A stretch of DNA of 7,290 nucleotides from Streptosporangiaceae bacterium. GTDB taxonomy: Bacteria > Actinomycetota > Actinomycetes > Streptosporangiales > Streptosporangiaceae. Both the position numbers and the translations under genes were made by a program. The notes under the pieces were generated by a model that saw only the letters and a list, made by a program, of their open reading frames with translations, was not told where the DNA came from and ran no database searches. The DNA lies in contig JASIBJ010000255.1 in the NCBI GenBank assembly GCA_030045215.1, positions 1-7,290 of the forward strand, read 5' to 3'. The stretch's first letter is position 1. Each line of letters begins with the position of its first letter. Positions 6,424 to 7,290 of the stretch are shown here, one piece after another.

Positions 6424-6509
6424 CGGGCGTCTTCCATGCCGGGCCTTCCAGTGCGCGTCTGCCATCCCGGGTCTTCCGCTCCGGGTCTTCCACTCCGGAA
6501 CTTCTGATC
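6424..6509. repeat. Six degenerate 14-bp tandem units between divergent genes
   Basis: The plus strand reads as consecutive units close to CGGGTCTTCCACTC. They start at 6424 (16 nt), 6440 (15), 6455 (13, most degenerate), 6468 (14), 6482 (14) and 6496 (14, degenerate). Units 4 and 5 differ at one base. The unit length varies and is not a multiple of three, so this is not a coding repeat. The array fills the middle of the M20/PH-domain intergenic region and ends two bases before a candidate -10. Confidence 0.75.
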
Positions 6510-6517
6510 GTTACTAT
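6488..6517 (+). promoter_or_regulatory. Weak candidate promoter of the PH-domain gene
   Basis: TACTAT (6512-6517) resembles a -10 element. The only -35-like sequence at suitable spacing is TTCCAC (6488-6493, 18-bp spacer), a poor match that lies within the tandem repeat. It would give a leader of about 30 nt before the ATG at 6556. Confidence 0.25.
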
Positions 6518-6555
6518 CAGCGCCTCGGCACGGTATGCCGGGGAGGTGGTGGCAC

Positions 6556-7224
6556 ATGGAGCCCGAGGCGGGGAAGGAGCGCCAGCCGAGGGCGGGACCC
6601 CGGCCGGGGGTGGGATCCGAGCATGCGCAGGAGCGGGAGCCTGTGAAGGGAGCCGACGGCGAGCAGGGCAGCGCTCCCTCGGCTCCGGCGGAACCGTCCA
6701 GCCCGCAGCGCCTGCCGATTACCTTCTCACGGCCAGGGACCAAGGCGACTGTCCTGCTGACCGTTGGCATCGTGCCACTGCTGCTCCTCGTAGCGGCCTT
6801 GAACCCTAGCGGCTTCTGGTGGGCGCGCCTCATCGCGGGCGTGGTTGTGCTCGGCGCGAGCGTGGTGATGGCCAGGATCGTGCTCGTGGCAATCGTCGCG
6901 AAACCCGATCGGCTGGTGATCCGCAACCTCCGCGACACCCACCGGATCCCCTGGTCGCAAGTCGCGGAGATCTTCGAGACACCGCCGCCTCCGCCCTCGG
7001 CCTATCGGGACAATCCGCTCTACCGCCGCGAGATAGACCTACTGGTTGGCCTTACTGACGGCTCGGTCCTATCCGCGACGCTTTACAGCCACCGGCTGTT
7101 TCACGACGACCACAGCGGTCGCAGGGAGGTGATCGACCAGCTGAACGAACTGCGGCGGCAGCTTACGCCGCAACCGGACAGAGAAAGCTCCGTCGCAGAC
7201 AAGGGTCCTGATTTGCTATCGTGA
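6556..7224 (+). CDS. Membrane protein with bacterial PH-like domain
   Basis: A 222-residue protein. Residues 1-52 are rich in Pro, Glu, Gly, Arg and Ala and look disordered. Two hydrophobic segments follow, at about 64-82 and 90-114, with a short loop containing FWWAR. From about residue 115 (AKPDRLVIRNLRDTHRIPWSQV) to about 205 the sequence has the look of a small bacterial PH-like domain: the short strands RLVIRN, HRIPWSQVAEI and DGSVLSATL, ending in a helix VIDQLNELRRQL. This resembles two-helix actinobacterial 'PH domain-containing' proteins, whose role is unknown. Two helices followed by the domain suggest that both ends face the cytoplasm. I chose ATG 6556 because GGGAGG (6541-6546) lies nine bases upstream; the in-frame ATG at 6535 lacks such a site and its extension would cover this one. 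A proline run (PPPPP) interrupts the domain in a likely loop. The gene lies just before a tRNA gene on the same strand. Confidence 0.8.
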   Translation: MEPEAGKERQPRAGPRPGVGSEHAQEREPVKGADGEQGSAPSAPAEPSSPQRLPITFSRPGTKATVLLTVGIVPLLLLVAALNPSGFWWARLIAGVVVLGASVVMARIVLVAIVAKPDRLVIRNLRDTHRIPWSQVAEIFETPPPPPSAYRDNPLYRREIDLLVGLTDGSVLSATLYSHRLFHDDHSGRREVIDQLNELRRQLTPQPDRESSVADKGPDLLS

Positions 7225-7231
7225 GGCCGGC

Positions 7232-7246
7232 CCGGCAAGATGCCGG
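7232..7246 (+). terminator. Short hairpin between the PH-domain gene and tRNA-Leu
   Basis: CCGGCA (7232-7237) pairs with TGCCGG (7241-7246) around an AGA triloop, starting eight bases after the stop of the PH-domain gene. There is no T-run. It could end the mRNA or act as a processing signal before the tRNA. Confidence 0.35.
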
Positions 7247-7254
7247 AGTCCCAC

Positions 7255-7290
7255 GTCCGGGTGGCGGAATAGGCAGACGCGCTAGCTTGA
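7255..7290 (+). tRNA. tRNA-Leu (probably anticodon GAG), 3' part beyond the window
   Basis: The 5' acceptor strand GTCCGGG (7255-7261) is followed by TG and a D-arm GCG-GAATAGGCAGA-CGC, the form typical of bacterial leucine tRNAs. G26 is at 7281, the anticodon 5' strand CTAGC at 7282-7286, and loop T32 T33 at 7287-7288. G34 and A35 fill the last two bases of the window. A leucine tRNA with GA in the first two anticodon positions must be GAG, decoding CUC and CUU. The third anticodon base, variable arm, T-arm and 3' acceptor strand cannot be seen. Confidence 0.92.

Noticed and set aside
6352..6465. 38-residue N-terminal extension of the M20 hydrolase from ATG 6465
   Set aside because: Arg/Pro-rich and unlike the family, and its start lies inside a non-triplet repeat array. 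GTG 6351 fits family length.

Overview
The window comes from a high-GC actinobacterium. The evidence is strongly G/C-ending codons, GTG starts, a DUF5703-type protein (a family I know from Streptomyces and relatives), an actinobacterial M20 metallo-hydrolase, and a TopA whose C-terminus has GR[YF]GPY repeats and a basic tail but no zinc fingers. I cannot name a genus. I see no mobile element, CRISPR array, phage gene or toxin gene.

Layout. Positions 1-2718 (minus) are nearly all of topA, DNA topoisomerase I; its 3' end lies beyond position 1. Positions 2719-2962 are a divergent regulatory region with a good leaderless promoter candidate for the next gene and three copies of a 9-nt motif. Positions 2963-3223 (plus) encode a small DUF5703 protein. 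It converges on a gene at 3299-4150 (minus) for a repeat-containing, probably membrane-anchored protein of unknown function. The gap between these two contains inverted repeats that can pair in two mutually exclusive ways. Positions 4151-5028 hold no gene I can support but carry several perfect inverted repeats.

Positions 5029-6351 (minus) encode an M20-family metallo-hydrolase with all its metal-site motifs. It is divergent from a two-helix membrane protein with a bacterial PH-like domain (6556-7224, plus). The 204 bp between them carry an array of about six degenerate 14-nt tandem units. The window ends inside a tRNA-Leu gene, almost certainly anticodon GAG.

The genes do not form one pathway. 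They look like ordinary chromosomal housekeeping and poorly characterised genes in single-gene transcription units, arranged divergent-convergent-divergent. The points most worth a second look are regulatory or structural: the 14-nt array, the switching terminator, a three-codon ORF overlapping the M20 start, the structured gap, and the decapeptide repeats. I did not find convincing evidence of a new multi-gene system.
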